The notes: generated from the letters alone by a model not told the origin. Shown: positions 26,757 to 35,707, numbered from the stretch's first letter. The stretch: 64,000 nt of DNA from Glaciecola sp965660815 (GCA_965660815.1 CBFIBG010000089.1:62001-126000); one strand, 5' to 3'. Numbers and translations are program-made.

Positions 26757-27692
26757 TCAGCGATTTTTAATTAAATAATTAATACCTCCTTGCAAGGCCG
26801 CTACTTGAGCTTTAATACAGACCTCGTCTGTAGCCATAGGACTATCAGGGTATACTTCAGTCGTTGAAACATACTCAGCATGGGTAAATCCGCCACATAA
26901 AAACAACTGAGCTTTGTCATAACAGATGACTCCCTCGGAAATAGTGTCAGCGCCTATGATTTTTCCTTTATCATCGCTTGGAGCAATATGCGTCACTTTT
27001 GACACTTCGTTTATGATGGCTTTTTGAAAATCGACTTTGGGATTGGTCAAATTGGCAACCGTGTAAAATCCATCTGGGATTTCCCAAATAGGCATGTCTA
27101 CTACGCCATCTCTAGCCGCTAGTGCAGGCCTGAATTCAGAATTGTCGGTGTCGGTTGTTTCATGGAGATCCATGTGCATAAGTAAGGCAGTGTCTCTTTC
27201 ACGTAATATCTTTTGCACAAACTCCATTAATAGCGTGGACTCTTGGCATTTAGAACCTTCGTAAAATGAACGGTTAGGGTCAATGGCATCAGGGTTCCAA
27301 CGATTGATAGTTTCATATCCCCACGGACTTACGCAAGGCACAACAATAATATTAAAGTACGATGAATAGTTCTGTGCGTGTTTCAGTAAAAACTCGATAG
27401 CACCTTGAACTCCGCTGGTTTCATATCCATGCACACCACCAGTTACCAAAATAGTTGGCGATGCATTGGCCCAGTTGCTTGAAATAAACCCATACAATGG
27501 GTACTTCAAATTTGTATTGTTCAAATCGTAATTTAGTTCACCATAATTACATTTGGTGAAACCTTCCACGTGCTCTAATTTTTTAAGCACCTCTGTTTGA
27601 TAGCTACGTTTGATGGTTTGTTGCATTAGCCACTCTAGTTTGTCTTGATTTTGCCATGGTTGGCCCAGAGTGCCTACGGGGTATTCATACAT
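26757..27692 (-). CDS. M14 family zinc metallocarboxypeptidase
   Basis: 311 residues. Zinc ligands fit the M14 pattern: H and E in GGVHGYETSG, and a downstream His in the MHMDLHETTD region. The substrate-pocket DPNRSF and C-terminal TEVYPDSP fit succinylglutamate-desuccinylase/carboxypeptidase-like members. No signal peptide, so it acts in the cytoplasm. The ATG at 27692 (MYEYPVG) has AAAGGA 8 bases upstream and is preferred to a start 9 codons earlier. Substrate unknown; peptide or peptidoglycan-fragment trimming is possible. Confidence 0.85.
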   Translation of the reverse strand: MYEYPVGTLGQPWQNQDKLEWLMQQTIKRSYQTEVLKKLEHVEGFTKCNYGELNYDLNNTNLKYPLYGFISSNWANASPTILVTGGVHGYETSGVQGAIEFLLKHAQNYSSYFNIIVVPCVSPWGYETINRWNPDAIDPNRSFYEGSKCQESTLLMEFVQKILRERDTALLMHMDLHETTDTDNSEFRPALAARDGVVDMPIWEIPDGFYTVANLTNPKVDFQKAIINEVSKVTHIAPSDDKGKIIGADTISEGVICYDKAQLFLCGGFTHAEYVSTTEVYPDSPMATDEVCIKAQVAALQGGINYLIKNR

Positions 27693-27831
27693 GAATTTAT
27701 CCTTTCTTTTTTCAGTCAAGCCATCGTAATGTTAGATACATCGACACATAAACCTGCCTTTACTCTCAAAATTGAGTTGAATGCTTAAACACCGACTTTT
27801 GAGTAATTGGGTGAACGCAAAAGCTGCTCTT

Positions 27832-28287
27832 TTATGCTCTGGTTTGTTGATAGGCATCGTAATCCGGAATGCTATAATCATACGATTGTGAAAGCAGTGG
27901 AGAACTGATGAGGTAATCTGCACTACTTGGATTACATGCCACGGGGATATTCCAAACCGCAGCTATTCTCAGTAAAGCTTTAACGTCTGGGTCGTGGGGC
28001 ATAGAAGCTAGAGGGTCCCAAAAGAAAATCAACATGTCTAATGTGTTTTCAGCGATTTTTGAACCTATTTGCTGATCGCCTCCCATCGGCCCACTAAGTA
28101 ACGGACTAATTTGAAGCGCGGTTACTTTAGCGATTTGACTAGCAGTAGTGCCAGTAGCATACAATTTTTGTTTAGATAGCAATTCTTTATTTAGACTGCA
28201 CCACTTGGTTAATTGCACCTTCATGTTATCGTGTGCAACCAAAGCAATTCTTTTTTGTTCTGGTGCTGATTGTTGTTTGAACTGCAT
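27832..28287 (-). CDS. mgsA: Methylglyoxal synthase
   Basis: 151 residues, the normal length. It converts dihydroxyacetone phosphate to methylglyoxal and phosphate, the glycolytic bypass used under phosphate limitation or sugar overflow. Catalytic and substrate residues line up with E. coli numbering: H19 and D20 in ALVAHDNMK, the GTT loop near 46-48, D71 in SGPMGGDQQ, and D91, H98, D101 in FFWDPLASMPHDPDV. Divergent from arfB. Confidence 0.95.
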   Translation of the reverse strand: MQFKQQSAPEQKRIALVAHDNMKVQLTKWCSLNKELLSKQKLYATGTTASQIAKVTALQISPLLSGPMGGDQQIGSKIAENTLDMLIFFWDPLASMPHDPDVKALLRIAAVWNIPVACNPSSADYLISSPLLSQSYDYSIPDYDAYQQTRA

Positions 28288-28464
28288 CTTAATTTTCGAC
28301 TCCTAATGCGGACTATAGTTTTAAACAGATCCCTTATATAACTGATTAAATGTAAATAATTCCTTTGTAAATTAAAGCTCTACTTTAAGATATATTTTAT
28401 TGAAGTCAACTTATTGCTAAACTTTAGTCTAGGCATCGACCAATTTCAAAGGAGTGACATAGTT

Positions 28465-28887
28465 ATGTTAAAAATTACCAACGATATTAGTGTGGATGAT
28501 GCAGAAATTGAGATCTCTGCCATACGATCAATGGGCGCTGGCGGACAGAACGTCAATAAAGTATCTAGTGCAATTCACTTGAGGTTTGACGTGGATCAGT
28601 CCAGCTTACCCGAGAAATACAAAGTAAGACTATTGTCATTAAACGATAGTAGACTCACCAAAGACGGGGTCATAGTAATTAAAGCTCAAACTAAACGCAC
28701 TCAGGAGCAAAACAAAGAAGAAGCGCTTAGTCGACTCAAAGACTTGATACTGACGGTAATGAAAGAAAAAAAAGTAAGAAAAGCAACCAAGCCCAGTTTG
28801 GCTGCAAAACGCAAACGCTTGGATTCGAAAAAACGCGTTGGGTTAAATAAACAATTACGTAAAAATATTAAATTTGATGGCCAATAA
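28465..28887 (+). CDS. arfB: Alternative ribosome-rescue factor / peptidyl-tRNA hydrolase ArfB (YaeJ)
   Basis: 140 residues. GGQ motif (26-28 in GAGGQNVNKVSS) as in class I release factors, followed by a basic helical tail (KKVRKATKPSLAAKRKRLDSKK) that enters the empty mRNA channel of stalled ribosomes. It hydrolyses peptidyl-tRNA on non-stop complexes. The ATG at 28465 has AAAGGAG upstream; a 17-codon longer frame is rejected. The stop lies next to the start of creA, so the two genes are translationally close. Confidence 0.93.
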   Translation: MLKITNDISVDDAEIEISAIRSMGAGGQNVNKVSSAIHLRFDVDQSSLPEKYKVRLLSLNDSRLTKDGVIVIKAQTKRTQEQNKEEALSRLKDLILTVMKEKKVRKATKPSLAAKRKRLDSKKRVGLNKQLRKNIKFDGQ

Positions 28888-28888
28888 A

Positions 28889-29356
28889 ATGAAATCTTTA
28901 TCTACTATTGCAGTAATTATTACGTTTCTAGCAACCCTCACTGGATGCAGCGACAATGAAGTTGGGGATGTATCTTTAGGAATATTCACTACCAAAGATA
29001 TAAAAATTGATTCTTTGCAAGACCCTATCGTTACAGGCGTAACCTGTCATATTTCAAGTATTGAGGCTAACTTGGATCTGGCGGATCCGTCTGACAGCTC
29101 CATTGCATGCCGACAAACTGGGCCAATTACAGCACAAATGCTTGCAACTATTGACAAATCTCCATCTGGAGACGTTGTTTTTAAAAAATCAAAAAGTATT
29201 TTCTTTAAAAATATGAAAGTACGACGTATTTTTGATGCTGAATCACAAACGCTGATGTATGTTTCGTACTCGACAAAAGAAACAAGTGGCAGTTATAAGC
29301 ACAGTCTATCCACGGTGCCGCTTTACGGGACAGACGCCTATAAGGTGACGCCATAG
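28889..29356 (+). CDS. creA: CreA family protein
   Basis: 155 residues from the ATG at 28889. The signal ends in LATLTGC (C20), so it may be lipidated. The CreA core is clear: GDVSLGIFTTKDIKIDSLQDPIVTGVTCHISSIE. It is a periplasmic or membrane-associated protein of unknown function common in Gammaproteobacteria. It starts one base after the arfB stop; upstream in-frame ATG and TTG overlap arfB and would place a few extra residues before the signal peptide. Confidence 0.88.
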   Translation: MKSLSTIAVIITFLATLTGCSDNEVGDVSLGIFTTKDIKIDSLQDPIVTGVTCHISSIEANLDLADPSDSSIACRQTGPITAQMLATIDKSPSGDVVFKKSKSIFFKNMKVRRIFDAESQTLMYVSYSTKETSGSYKHSLSTVPLYGTDAYKVTP

Positions 29357-29405
29357 AAGGATAGTGGCTTAGCACTGTCGGTATTATGTTTTTTAATGTA
29401 GTGAA

Positions 29406-29825
29406 CTAGAGTCTCTTTTCAAGGCTAGAGCCAATAAACAAACCGCCCATCATAGCAACGACGAATACTACAATTTCAAATTGTAGACCACTTAAATTGG
29501 TGATGGCAGGTCCAGGGCATATCCCGCTAAGGCCCCACCCAAGGCCAAATACCATTGCGCCTATGATTAACTTCTTATCTACGCTTGATTCTGTTGGTAG
29601 TTCCAAGGTTTCGTTAAAAATTGTTTTTTTATAGGGCCGAATATAAAAAAGATAAAAAGGAAGGAAAACAACTAGGCCTCCGCCCATCACAAAGGCTAAT
29701 GTTGGATCCCAGTTGCCAAAAATATCGAGAAAGCCCAATACTCTTTGAGGATCTACCATTGTCGATATCGTTAAGCCAATGCCAAAAAGTAACCCAGATA
29801 ATAAGCCGAACACAATATATTTCAT
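29406..29825 (-). CDS. YeeE/YedE-type sulfur transport subunit (DUF6691-like)
   Basis: 139 residues, four hydrophobic helices. Motifs GLTISTMVDPQRVLGFLDI and GLGWGLSGICPGPAITNL match the half-size YeeE/YedE proteins whose Cys in the CPGP loop binds thiosulfate or another reduced sulfur species. It follows its partner by 16 bases, with GAGGAG before its ATG. The two half-size proteins together correspond to the fused YeeE permease. Confidence 0.88.
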   Translation of the reverse strand: MKYIVFGLLSGLLFGIGLTISTMVDPQRVLGFLDIFGNWDPTLAFVMGGGLVVFLPFYLFYIRPYKKTIFNETLELPTESSVDKKLIIGAMVFGLGWGLSGICPGPAITNLSGLQFEIVVFVVAMMGGLFIGSSLEKRL

Positions 29826-29841
29826 TTGGCACTCCTCTTAT

Positions 29842-30255
29842 TTAAATAAGGTGGCGAACTAACGCTACGGTCAATATTGCGGTACCCATAAAGGTAAGAG
29901 TGGCAACAATTGAGCGCTTTGATAAACGACCAATTCCACATATTCCGTGACCACTTGTGCAACCCGAACCAATTTTACTCCCCAATCCAACGAGTAGCCC
30001 GGCTATCGCCATCAACATAGGAGATGCAGAAATGTCTGAAGGTATGGAATAGCCCATCGTTGAGGTAATTAACGGGGCGATAACCAACCCAAATAAAAAC
30101 GCCCAGCGCCACAGGTTTTTAGTGTTGAATGAACTTACAGCAGAGTATGCAATACCAGAAATACCGGCCACTTTCCCCAATGTAAGCATCAACAAAATAG
30201 CACCTGCTCCCAATATTAGTCCTCCTACCAAGGCTTGAAAATACATATCGCTCAT
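29842..30255 (-). CDS. YeeE/YedE family membrane protein, partner subunit
   Basis: 137 residues, four hydrophobic helices and the strict family motif GSGCTSGHGICGIGRLSKRS near 85-105. Start at 30255 is fixed by GGAGG 8 bases upstream, 5 codons inside the longest frame. First structural gene of the two-gene transporter. It lies 132 bases downstream of a TetR gene on the same strand and is likely controlled by it. Predicted role: uptake of thiosulfate or related sulfur compounds at the inner membrane. Confidence 0.88.
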   Translation of the reverse strand: MSDMYFQALVGGLILGAGAILLMLTLGKVAGISGIAYSAVSSFNTKNLWRWAFLFGLVIAPLITSTMGYSIPSDISASPMLMAIAGLLVGLGSKIGSGCTSGHGICGIGRLSKRSIVATLTFMGTAILTVALVRHLI

Positions 30256-30387
30256 TGGATGCCTCCACAAGTAAACTTTCTATAAATAATGATGGTGATA
30301 AGGTTTTTGACTTTATTTTATTTAAGGTGCTGCAATTAGGCTGCAAAGTTAAAATGTCCGATTTTAATTTTAGCGTCAAAAGCATAC

Positions 30388-31110
30388 TTACTCATGATGA
30401 AACAATCCAAGCCCTGTTAACGTAGTTTTAGCAGCCTCCCAGAGCCTAGCTTCTTCGTGTACGATCTTACTCATTGTATTGATCCCGATATTCAAATTAG
30501 TGATTGCTAAAGCTAGGCTAGTAATATCATCGTCTTGATTGATCTCTCCCAACTCTTTAGCTCTTGATAACAATTTTTCAAAGTGCTCATTGGTGAATTC
30601 CAATCTATCTCTCATCAATACCGCTAATACTACGGGAGAGCGATCCCTTGCCTTAATCGTAGTCGGAACGTTTTTATCGAGATCTTTGCTGTCTATTTGT
30701 TTAGCATATATATGCTCATTAATGGCCATGTATTCGTAGTCATCGTCGTTTAGTTCTGACCAATGAGAGCAAAGCTCTGCCATACTATTTATGCTCAAGC
30801 ATCCTTTGTGTTTAACATCACAAGCCCTAACATTGCAAAGCTCTTTAAAATAATGGGTGATTAATCTCTTTACGCTCGCATCTTTGCTGATATGCAACAG
30901 CTCAACAAAAGGATCTACAGTTTCGTAATGTTCCATTACTTGCTTGAATAATTGCTCTCGACTGCCAAAAGCGTGATAGAAACTTGACCGAGTAATGCCG
31001 AGCATTTCGGAGATAGCTTTTACAGAGCTGCTCTGGTAACCATCTTCCCATATGGCATACATTACTTTTTCGATAGCTTGCTGCTTGTTAAACTTTGGGT
31101 TTCTCGGCAT
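30388..31110 (-). CDS. TetR/AcrR family transcriptional regulator
   Basis: 240 residues. N-terminal helix-turn-helix: AIEKVMYAIWEDGYQSSSVKAI then MLGITRSSFYHAFGSREQLF (about 12-58), very typical of TetR. The ligand-binding part is longer than usual and Cys-containing (NVRACDVKHKGCLS near 93-106), of interest because the neighbours are sulfur transporters. Two matching dyads lie 30-78 bases upstream, so autoregulation and control of the YeeE pair are inferred. Confidence 0.92.
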   Translation of the reverse strand: MPRNPKFNKQQAIEKVMYAIWEDGYQSSSVKAISEMLGITRSSFYHAFGSREQLFKQVMEHYETVDPFVELLHISKDASVKRLITHYFKELCNVRACDVKHKGCLSINSMAELCSHWSELNDDDYEYMAINEHIYAKQIDSKDLDKNVPTTIKARDRSPVVLAVLMRDRLEFTNEHFEKLLSRAKELGEINQDDDITSLALAITNLNIGINTMSKIVHEEARLWEAAKTTLTGLGLFHHE

Positions 31111-31139
31111 TTCTTGCGCTCAGATTAGGTTCAAGATTA

Positions 31140-31157
31140 TTGTACACAACTGTACAA
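31140..31157. promoter_or_regulatory. TetR operator candidate O1
   Basis: Perfect dyad TTGTACA-CAAC-TGTACAA, 30 bases upstream of the tetR ATG. Confidence 0.7.
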
Positions 31158-31170
31158 CATTATTTTTAAT

Positions 31171-31188
31171 ATATACATACCTGTACAA
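31171..31188. promoter_or_regulatory. TetR operator candidate O2
   Basis: ATATACA-TACC-TGTACAA: right half identical to O1, left half 5 of 7 matches, same 4-base spacer. Centres of O1 and O2 are 31 bases apart, about three helical turns. Confidence 0.6.
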
Positions 31189-31195
31189 TTTTTTT

Positions 31196-31563
31196 CTAGA
31201 AAAAACTGCGTTTTTAAGGATCGATTTCTAGGTCAATTAGAAGATTAATGTCATTGCCCGGTACGGCAAAACAGTGAGTAATGTGGGCCATTCAGGTCAG
31301 CTATGTTATAAGACACAAGAACAGGAGATTGGGTTCGACATTAAACTAGCGACAGTTAATTGTGGTCAATATCATCTAAAAATAGTCGAAAGTTGTTGTG
31401 CTGTTAATGAACAAACCATAGGAAAATGGACACTAGAGAGTCATTGAATGGTTCAACACTAAATGCGTTCGGTGCTCAGCAGATGTTACGGTTGAATTTT
31501 GCTTCTTCAGTTTAGGTAGAACATTAACAGGGCCAATATCAAAATTGGCCCTAGCTCTGCTAA
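31196..31563. other. Intergenic region with an unassigned 68-codon open stretch
   Basis: Between the TetR operators and the OB-fold gene. The plus strand at 31241-31447 is open without an ATG (potential GTG starts at 31274 and 31283) and would encode a Cys-rich peptide ending IGKWTLESH. No ribosome site or family match was seen; it may be a gene fragment. Confidence 0.3.
31530..31551. terminator. Terminator-like hairpin after the OB-fold gene
   Basis: Perfect 8-bp stem GGGCCAAT / ATTGGCCC with a 6-base loop, 12 bases downstream of the minus-strand stop. The T tract is poor. Confidence 0.55.
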
Positions 31564-32217
31564 TTAGCTATCGATCAGTACAATTCGGTTAGCAAAAAGG
31601 TCGTAATCATTAAAGAAGTCTTCATCAAAACTACCCGTAACTTTGACTAAATCTCCTTCTTCTAATTTCATCCAGCCTTCGTTATCTAGCGGATTATAAT
31701 CTAACTCTGAGAGATCGACGTCGACGGTAATGTCACCATACTTAATTTCTACTTCATTCAACATAGTAGAAGTAGATTCAATTTCACCGACTATGGTAAC
31801 TGTGTCAGATACCATAGGCACGTAAGATGTGTAGTAAGTGGTAGATATATCTTCTTCGTCTAATGCACTAGAAAAAAAAGTCGTATTTAGCCCTTTCACA
31901 TAAATCGAACCCGCTTCTAATGTTGTATTAGCAAACAAATTATGGTCTATGCGTCCGGTTACGGTTACTTCGTCGCCCTCAAAAAATTTATAAGCATCGT
32001 TATCGAAGTCACCATCATCAACTTCGACAATTAAAGTTCCCTCGCCATAATCAAGTACAAATGAGTCTGCGTTAACCTCAGTCACTTTGCCAGAGAATGT
32101 GGCCCAAGACATATCGTACATCATTTTTGGCTTGTTTTTATCGTCATCTGCTATTGCAGTGCTAGTAAGTAAGACTGCAGTAGTTGCAGCAATTAGCGAT
32201 AATTTAAAAGAGTTCAT
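31564..32217 (-). CDS. Secreted acidic protein with two OB-fold-like (YgiW/NirD-type) domains
   Basis: 217 residues from the ATG at 32217, which has GGAGG at 5 bases. Signal peptide about 1-22 (AIA). The mature part is strongly acidic and holds two similar beta-rich units: WATFSGKVTEVNADSFVLDYG..VEVDD..GDEVTVTGRID, and VTIVGEIESTSTMLNEVEIKYG..VDVDL..GDLVKVTGSFD. This pattern (barrel strand, V-x-G-x-I/V, GDxVxVTG) is that of bacterial OB-fold proteins that bind cations or oligosaccharides in the periplasm. A Fur-like box lies about 50 bases upstream. Confidence 0.7.
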   Translation of the reverse strand: MNSFKLSLIAATTAVLLTSTAIADDDKNKPKMMYDMSWATFSGKVTEVNADSFVLDYGEGTLIVEVDDGDFDNDAYKFFEGDEVTVTGRIDHNLFANTTLEAGSIYVKGLNTTFFSSALDEEDISTTYYTSYVPMVSDTVTIVGEIESTSTMLNEVEIKYGDITVDVDLSELDYNPLDNEGWMKLEEGDLVKVTGSFDEDFFNDYDLFANRIVLIDS

Positions 32218-32266
32218 TTTATCCTCCATTAGATTGTTACCTCGTCCACTAATATACAAAAGCCAT

Positions 32267-32285
32267 TCCAAATGATAATCATTAT
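32267..32285. promoter_or_regulatory. Fur-box-like site upstream of the OB-fold protein gene
   Basis: AAATGATAATCATTAT within 32269-32285 matches about 15 of 19 positions of the classical Fur consensus GATAATGATAATCATTATC, including the full central GATAATCATTAT. Confidence 0.6.
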
Positions 32286-32465
32286 GAATCAGATAGTTAT
32301 TAGGAAAGCAGTGTCTAAGGGTGTAAAAGATACAGTATATATATAGAATATATGTAATTATTTCATCGCTTAATTGGAAATGAACGAGCCTCAGGTAGGG
32401 TGCTAACTGAGAATGTGGGTTTCGAAGATCCTATTGGTCTGTCCAATACAGGAAACATCCCAAGT

Positions 32466-33683
32466 TTAACGCACCAAAGGAAGCACAATACCGGCTGTAA
32501 GCCATAGGGCACTTAGGGTTGATAGACCAAGCATAATCTTGTCTTTTAAAGATTTTTTGTCATGACTTTTAGCATCCATGGCTTTTTTATGTTGCCAGTA
32601 GAAATATGCTAGAACCAAAGTAAGCACCAGAAACGTGAGATTTAGGTAAAATTGATAATTGAGTTTAAAATAGTGACGATCACTGACCTCAATACCACTT
32701 GAAGCGGAAGGAAGTGCGTCTAATGCCACAAGCGCATAATGCATACCCACTGCACTAACAACGATAGCGAGCAACATGATCGCTAACAAATACAATGCCA
32801 TTTTCCACCCATAGTATTGGGCATTAATACGCAAGACCGGTAAAACAACTAAGTCTGAAAAAATAAAAGCCATTACACCTGCAAAGGCGACGCCTTGACT
32901 AAACAGAACCGCCGCGAGAGGAATATTGCCCATAGAGCCAATAAAAGTAAAAAAAGCAGCGAAAGGCGCTATAATCGCTTGCGCCAGCACCGCAAGAAAA
33001 CTTGGACCCGCTTCACTTTCAGTACCAACACCAATAAATAGAGTTTCAAAAAAGCTAGTAGGTACAAAAGCTGAAATGATCCCGGCAACCGTAAATCCTA
33101 TTAACACGTCTTTCCATACCATTTGCCATTCCATGAAGTATTTCATGCTGATTTTTTGCCAGCCTTGCCTGGACAGCAGGATCTGTGAAGCTTGTTTAGA
33201 ATGGCTTTCTTCGTCACTCTGATCGTCTAGACGTTGTCGAGCTTGCTCGACTAGGCGCTTTGGGCGGGTTAATTTAATCAGCAACCAGCAAATCAGGATA
33301 AGTAAGATCCCACCAACGTACTCGCCAACAACAAATTGCCAGCTAAGAAATACCGCAATCACCATACCTAATTCAATCACCAAATTAGTAGAAGCAAGCA
33401 TAAACGCCATTGATGGCGCCAGCCCCGCGCCCTTTTTAAACAAGGTTTTGGTTGTGGCTAACGCAGCAAAACTACAGGAACTAGAAATAAAACCAAAAAA
33501 CGTTCCCAATGCCATACTTTTCGGTCCGTCTTCCCCCATGGCGCTTTGCATTTGGGAGCGACTAACAAGCACTTGAATAATACTGCTCACGAAGTATCCT
33601 AAAATAAATGCCCACATTGCCATCCAGAAAAAACCAACGGATGTGACCGCAGCTTGGTGCCACTCAGTAAGAAAATCAGTCAT
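32466..33683 (-). CDS. Permease of the YraQ/ArsP (DUF318) type
   Basis: 405 residues, about 9-10 TM helices in two repeats. Motif ISSSCSFAALATTKTLFKKGAG followed by FMLASTNLVIELG is the first-repeat signature, and FTFIGSMGNIPLAAVLFSQGVAFAGVM the second; the charged loop about 145-180 separates them. Relatives (ArsP, SO_0444-type) export organoarsenicals or antibiotics, or are called metal-related permeases. The usual CSC-x-x-P is CSFAA here, so substrate is not predicted. Separate transcription unit from the OB-fold gene. Confidence 0.83.
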   Translation of the reverse strand: MTDFLTEWHQAAVTSVGFFWMAMWAFILGYFVSSIIQVLVSRSQMQSAMGEDGPKSMALGTFFGFISSSCSFAALATTKTLFKKGAGLAPSMAFMLASTNLVIELGMVIAVFLSWQFVVGEYVGGILLILICWLLIKLTRPKRLVEQARQRLDDQSDEESHSKQASQILLSRQGWQKISMKYFMEWQMVWKDVLIGFTVAGIISAFVPTSFFETLFIGVGTESEAGPSFLAVLAQAIIAPFAAFFTFIGSMGNIPLAAVLFSQGVAFAGVMAFIFSDLVVLPVLRINAQYYGWKMALYLLAIMLLAIVVSAVGMHYALVALDALPSASSGIEVSDRHYFKLNYQFYLNLTFLVLTLVLAYFYWQHKKAMDAKSHDKKSLKDKIMLGLSTLSALWLTAGIVLPLVR

Positions 33684-33952
33684 GGACTCACTTCTCCTCC
33701 TTGCTCCTTATTAAGGCTAGTCAACCTCGTCAACCTCGTCAAATTGGAACGGCTGAATGCATTGAATAAATAAAAAATAGGGAATAGTTTGGTATGACTT
33801 TCAGTAGAATGAGCAACGTAATGCTTGCTAGGATATTAATCTTGAAAAGATTTACGTTTGTAAGCTGAAGATTTTTATAACCCTGCCGATACTACCCACA
33901 TTAGTACTATTACAACCATATATCAGAACTCTTGTATTAAGCAGTAAAAAGG

Positions 33953-34444
33953 GTGAATCGTTTGTCATTATCCAAGTCAGTCAAACTTGTGACTAGCATA
34001 ATCTTGCTGGTATTGGGGTTTGTGTATTCTGTCAACAGTTTAGCGACCGATGCAATAGATCCTGATACAGACGACCATGAATTAGTAGTGGTAGTTCACC
34101 TCAGTACGCCCACCTTGTCGCTTAGTAAAAAACAGCTTATTGACATTTACATGGGAAGATTCAAAACCTTTCCAAATGGCGACCCTGTAACGCCCATAGA
34201 TTTTAAAAGCGGTACCGACCTCAAGCAGCGTTTTTATGAATTGTTAGTGGGTAAAAGCGAGAGAAAAATTAATGCCTATTGGTCAAGGCTTTTATTTTCA
34301 GGGCGAGCAACTCCTCCGCATCAAGCAGACTCCATAACAGAAATCCAAAAGCTAATTACCGAAGATAAGAATTCGCTCGCATACTTACAAGCCTCAGATG
34401 TTACCCAGGAGATGAAAATTGTTTACCAATTTGACAAAGATTAA
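33953..34444 (+). CDS. PstS-like periplasmic phosphate/oxyanion-binding protein (short form)
   Basis: 163 residues, GTG start. Signal peptide about 1-31 (VYSVNSLA). The mature part resembles the half-length PBP-like proteins of the phosphate-binding family: LSLSKKQLIDIYMGRFKTFPNGDPVTPID, then FYELLVGKSERKINAYWSRLLFSGRATPP and SLAYLQASDV near the end. It has no ABC partners nearby. The downstream porin-like gene begins inside this one at a TTG, 26 bases before the end, so the two are translationally coupled. Predicted ligand: phosphate or another oxyanion, by inference. Confidence 0.8.
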   Translation: MNRLSLSKSVKLVTSIILLVLGFVYSVNSLATDAIDPDTDDHELVVVVHLSTPTLSLSKKQLIDIYMGRFKTFPNGDPVTPIDFKSGTDLKQRFYELLVGKSERKINAYWSRLLFSGRATPPHQADSITEIQKLITEDKNSLAYLQASDVTQEMKIVYQFDKD

Positions 34445-35687
34445 CCTTGCTGCGTTGATTAGTCTAAGTACCTTCTCGTTTATGACAGGTGCAACAGAAG
34501 TTGAGTTTAGCGGATTCACTAACTTAAACGTAACGTATTCTTCTGGTGACACTTTATCGTTTCGGTCCTCGTTATTGAATCAAGGTAGGCAGGGTGTGTC
34601 ATTTGCTCCAGACAGTATTCTTGGTCTGCAAGCAAATATCCACTTCAATCATCAATTTGATTTTGTCGGGCAGATAATCGTTCAAGACCGGACTGACTCG
34701 AACGTATCTAACTATTTAGAACAAGCATTCTTGAGATATCAAATTAATCGTAACTGGTCAGCAAAAATCGGACGACTAAGTACCAACAGTTATTTATTTA
34801 CAGACTACCGATATGTTGGGCATCTCTTAAATTGGGTAAGACCACCGGTTGAGATGTACAGCACGGCAGGCTCATTAGGCAATATGGACGGAGCGCAGAT
34901 AAGTTATACTAAAGAAGTGAGTTTTGGTGCGGTTAAGTTAGCCTATGCTTATGGTAATTCGGTCCTGCACAACGACCAAGGAAACGGTGACATTAGCTTT
35001 AAATATGATGGTTTATCTGCATTTAATGTCGAATTCCAGGCCACAGATTGGAGATTGCACGGCGCCTATTTAAGCGCCAAACTTGATAATTTTGTCAATC
35101 CGGACCTAAATACTATTGAACAAATTGAACAAGTAGTCCCCCCTGTATTTTTGCCGTATGCCCAAGAATTAATATTCAACCTTGTTCCAGACGGCAGAAC
35201 GGTCAGTTATGCGTCTGTAGGTGGACAGTATAATTTTGAACAGCTTGAGCTAATCGCTGAGTTGTCTGATTATGACAGTGACTGGTTACTTGCAGGCGGT
35301 TCGCGATCTGGCTATGTAACGGCTGCATATCGTATCAATAATATTATTCCCTACACTACCTTGGCATTTTATAACGGAAAAACAGAGCCCGAGGTCATTG
35401 ATTATGATGCTGCTCAAAATCAGTTGCCAGCACTTGCCTTCTCACAATTATTAGCGTTAACCAGAGAATCAAATGAAGCGGTTCGCAATGCTGCTGTAGA
35501 TCAAGATTCTATTAGTTTAGGGCTAAGATGGGAGTATCACCCACAATGGTCACTAAAATTCCAGTTTGACCACTATCGCATCAAACCCTTTGGTAGCGGA
35601 CTGTTTGCCGTTAATTCAAATCAAGTCACTCCTGATAAAGATTTAGCTTATAACGTTATAAGCCTTGGCTTAACCACGACTTTTTAG
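34419..35687 (+). CDS. Outer-membrane beta-barrel (porin-like) protein
   Basis: 422 residues. The TTG start is supported by CCCAGGAG 7 bases upstream and by a signal peptide (AALISLSTFSFMTGATE). The mature chain is made of alternating strands (VEFSGFTNLNVTYSSG, FDFVGQIIVQDRTDSN, WSAKIGRLSTNSYLFTDYRYVG) and ends in VISLGLTTTF with the BAM-type terminal Phe. It overlaps the binding-protein gene by 26 bases and is followed 20 bases later by a diguanylate cyclase. The barrel shape is seen; transport of a ligand seen by the partner proteins is inference. Confidence 0.82.
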   Translation: MFTNLTKINLAALISLSTFSFMTGATEVEFSGFTNLNVTYSSGDTLSFRSSLLNQGRQGVSFAPDSILGLQANIHFNHQFDFVGQIIVQDRTDSNVSNYLEQAFLRYQINRNWSAKIGRLSTNSYLFTDYRYVGHLLNWVRPPVEMYSTAGSLGNMDGAQISYTKEVSFGAVKLAYAYGNSVLHNDQGNGDISFKYDGLSAFNVEFQATDWRLHGAYLSAKLDNFVNPDLNTIEQIEQVVPPVFLPYAQELIFNLVPDGRTVSYASVGGQYNFEQLELIAELSDYDSDWLLAGGSRSGYVTAAYRINNIIPYTTLAFYNGKTEPEVIDYDAAQNQLPALAFSQLLALTRESNEAVRNAAVDQDSISLGLRWEYHPQWSLKFQFDHYRIKPFGSGLFAVNSNQVTPDKDLAYNVISLGLTTTF

Positions 35688-35707
35688 TCTTAAGAGGGCC
35701 GATGCAT

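Noticed and set aside
33721..33742. Tandem 9-bp repeat TCAACCTCG x2
   Set aside because: Only two copies, no link to a gene or known repeat type; likely slippage.
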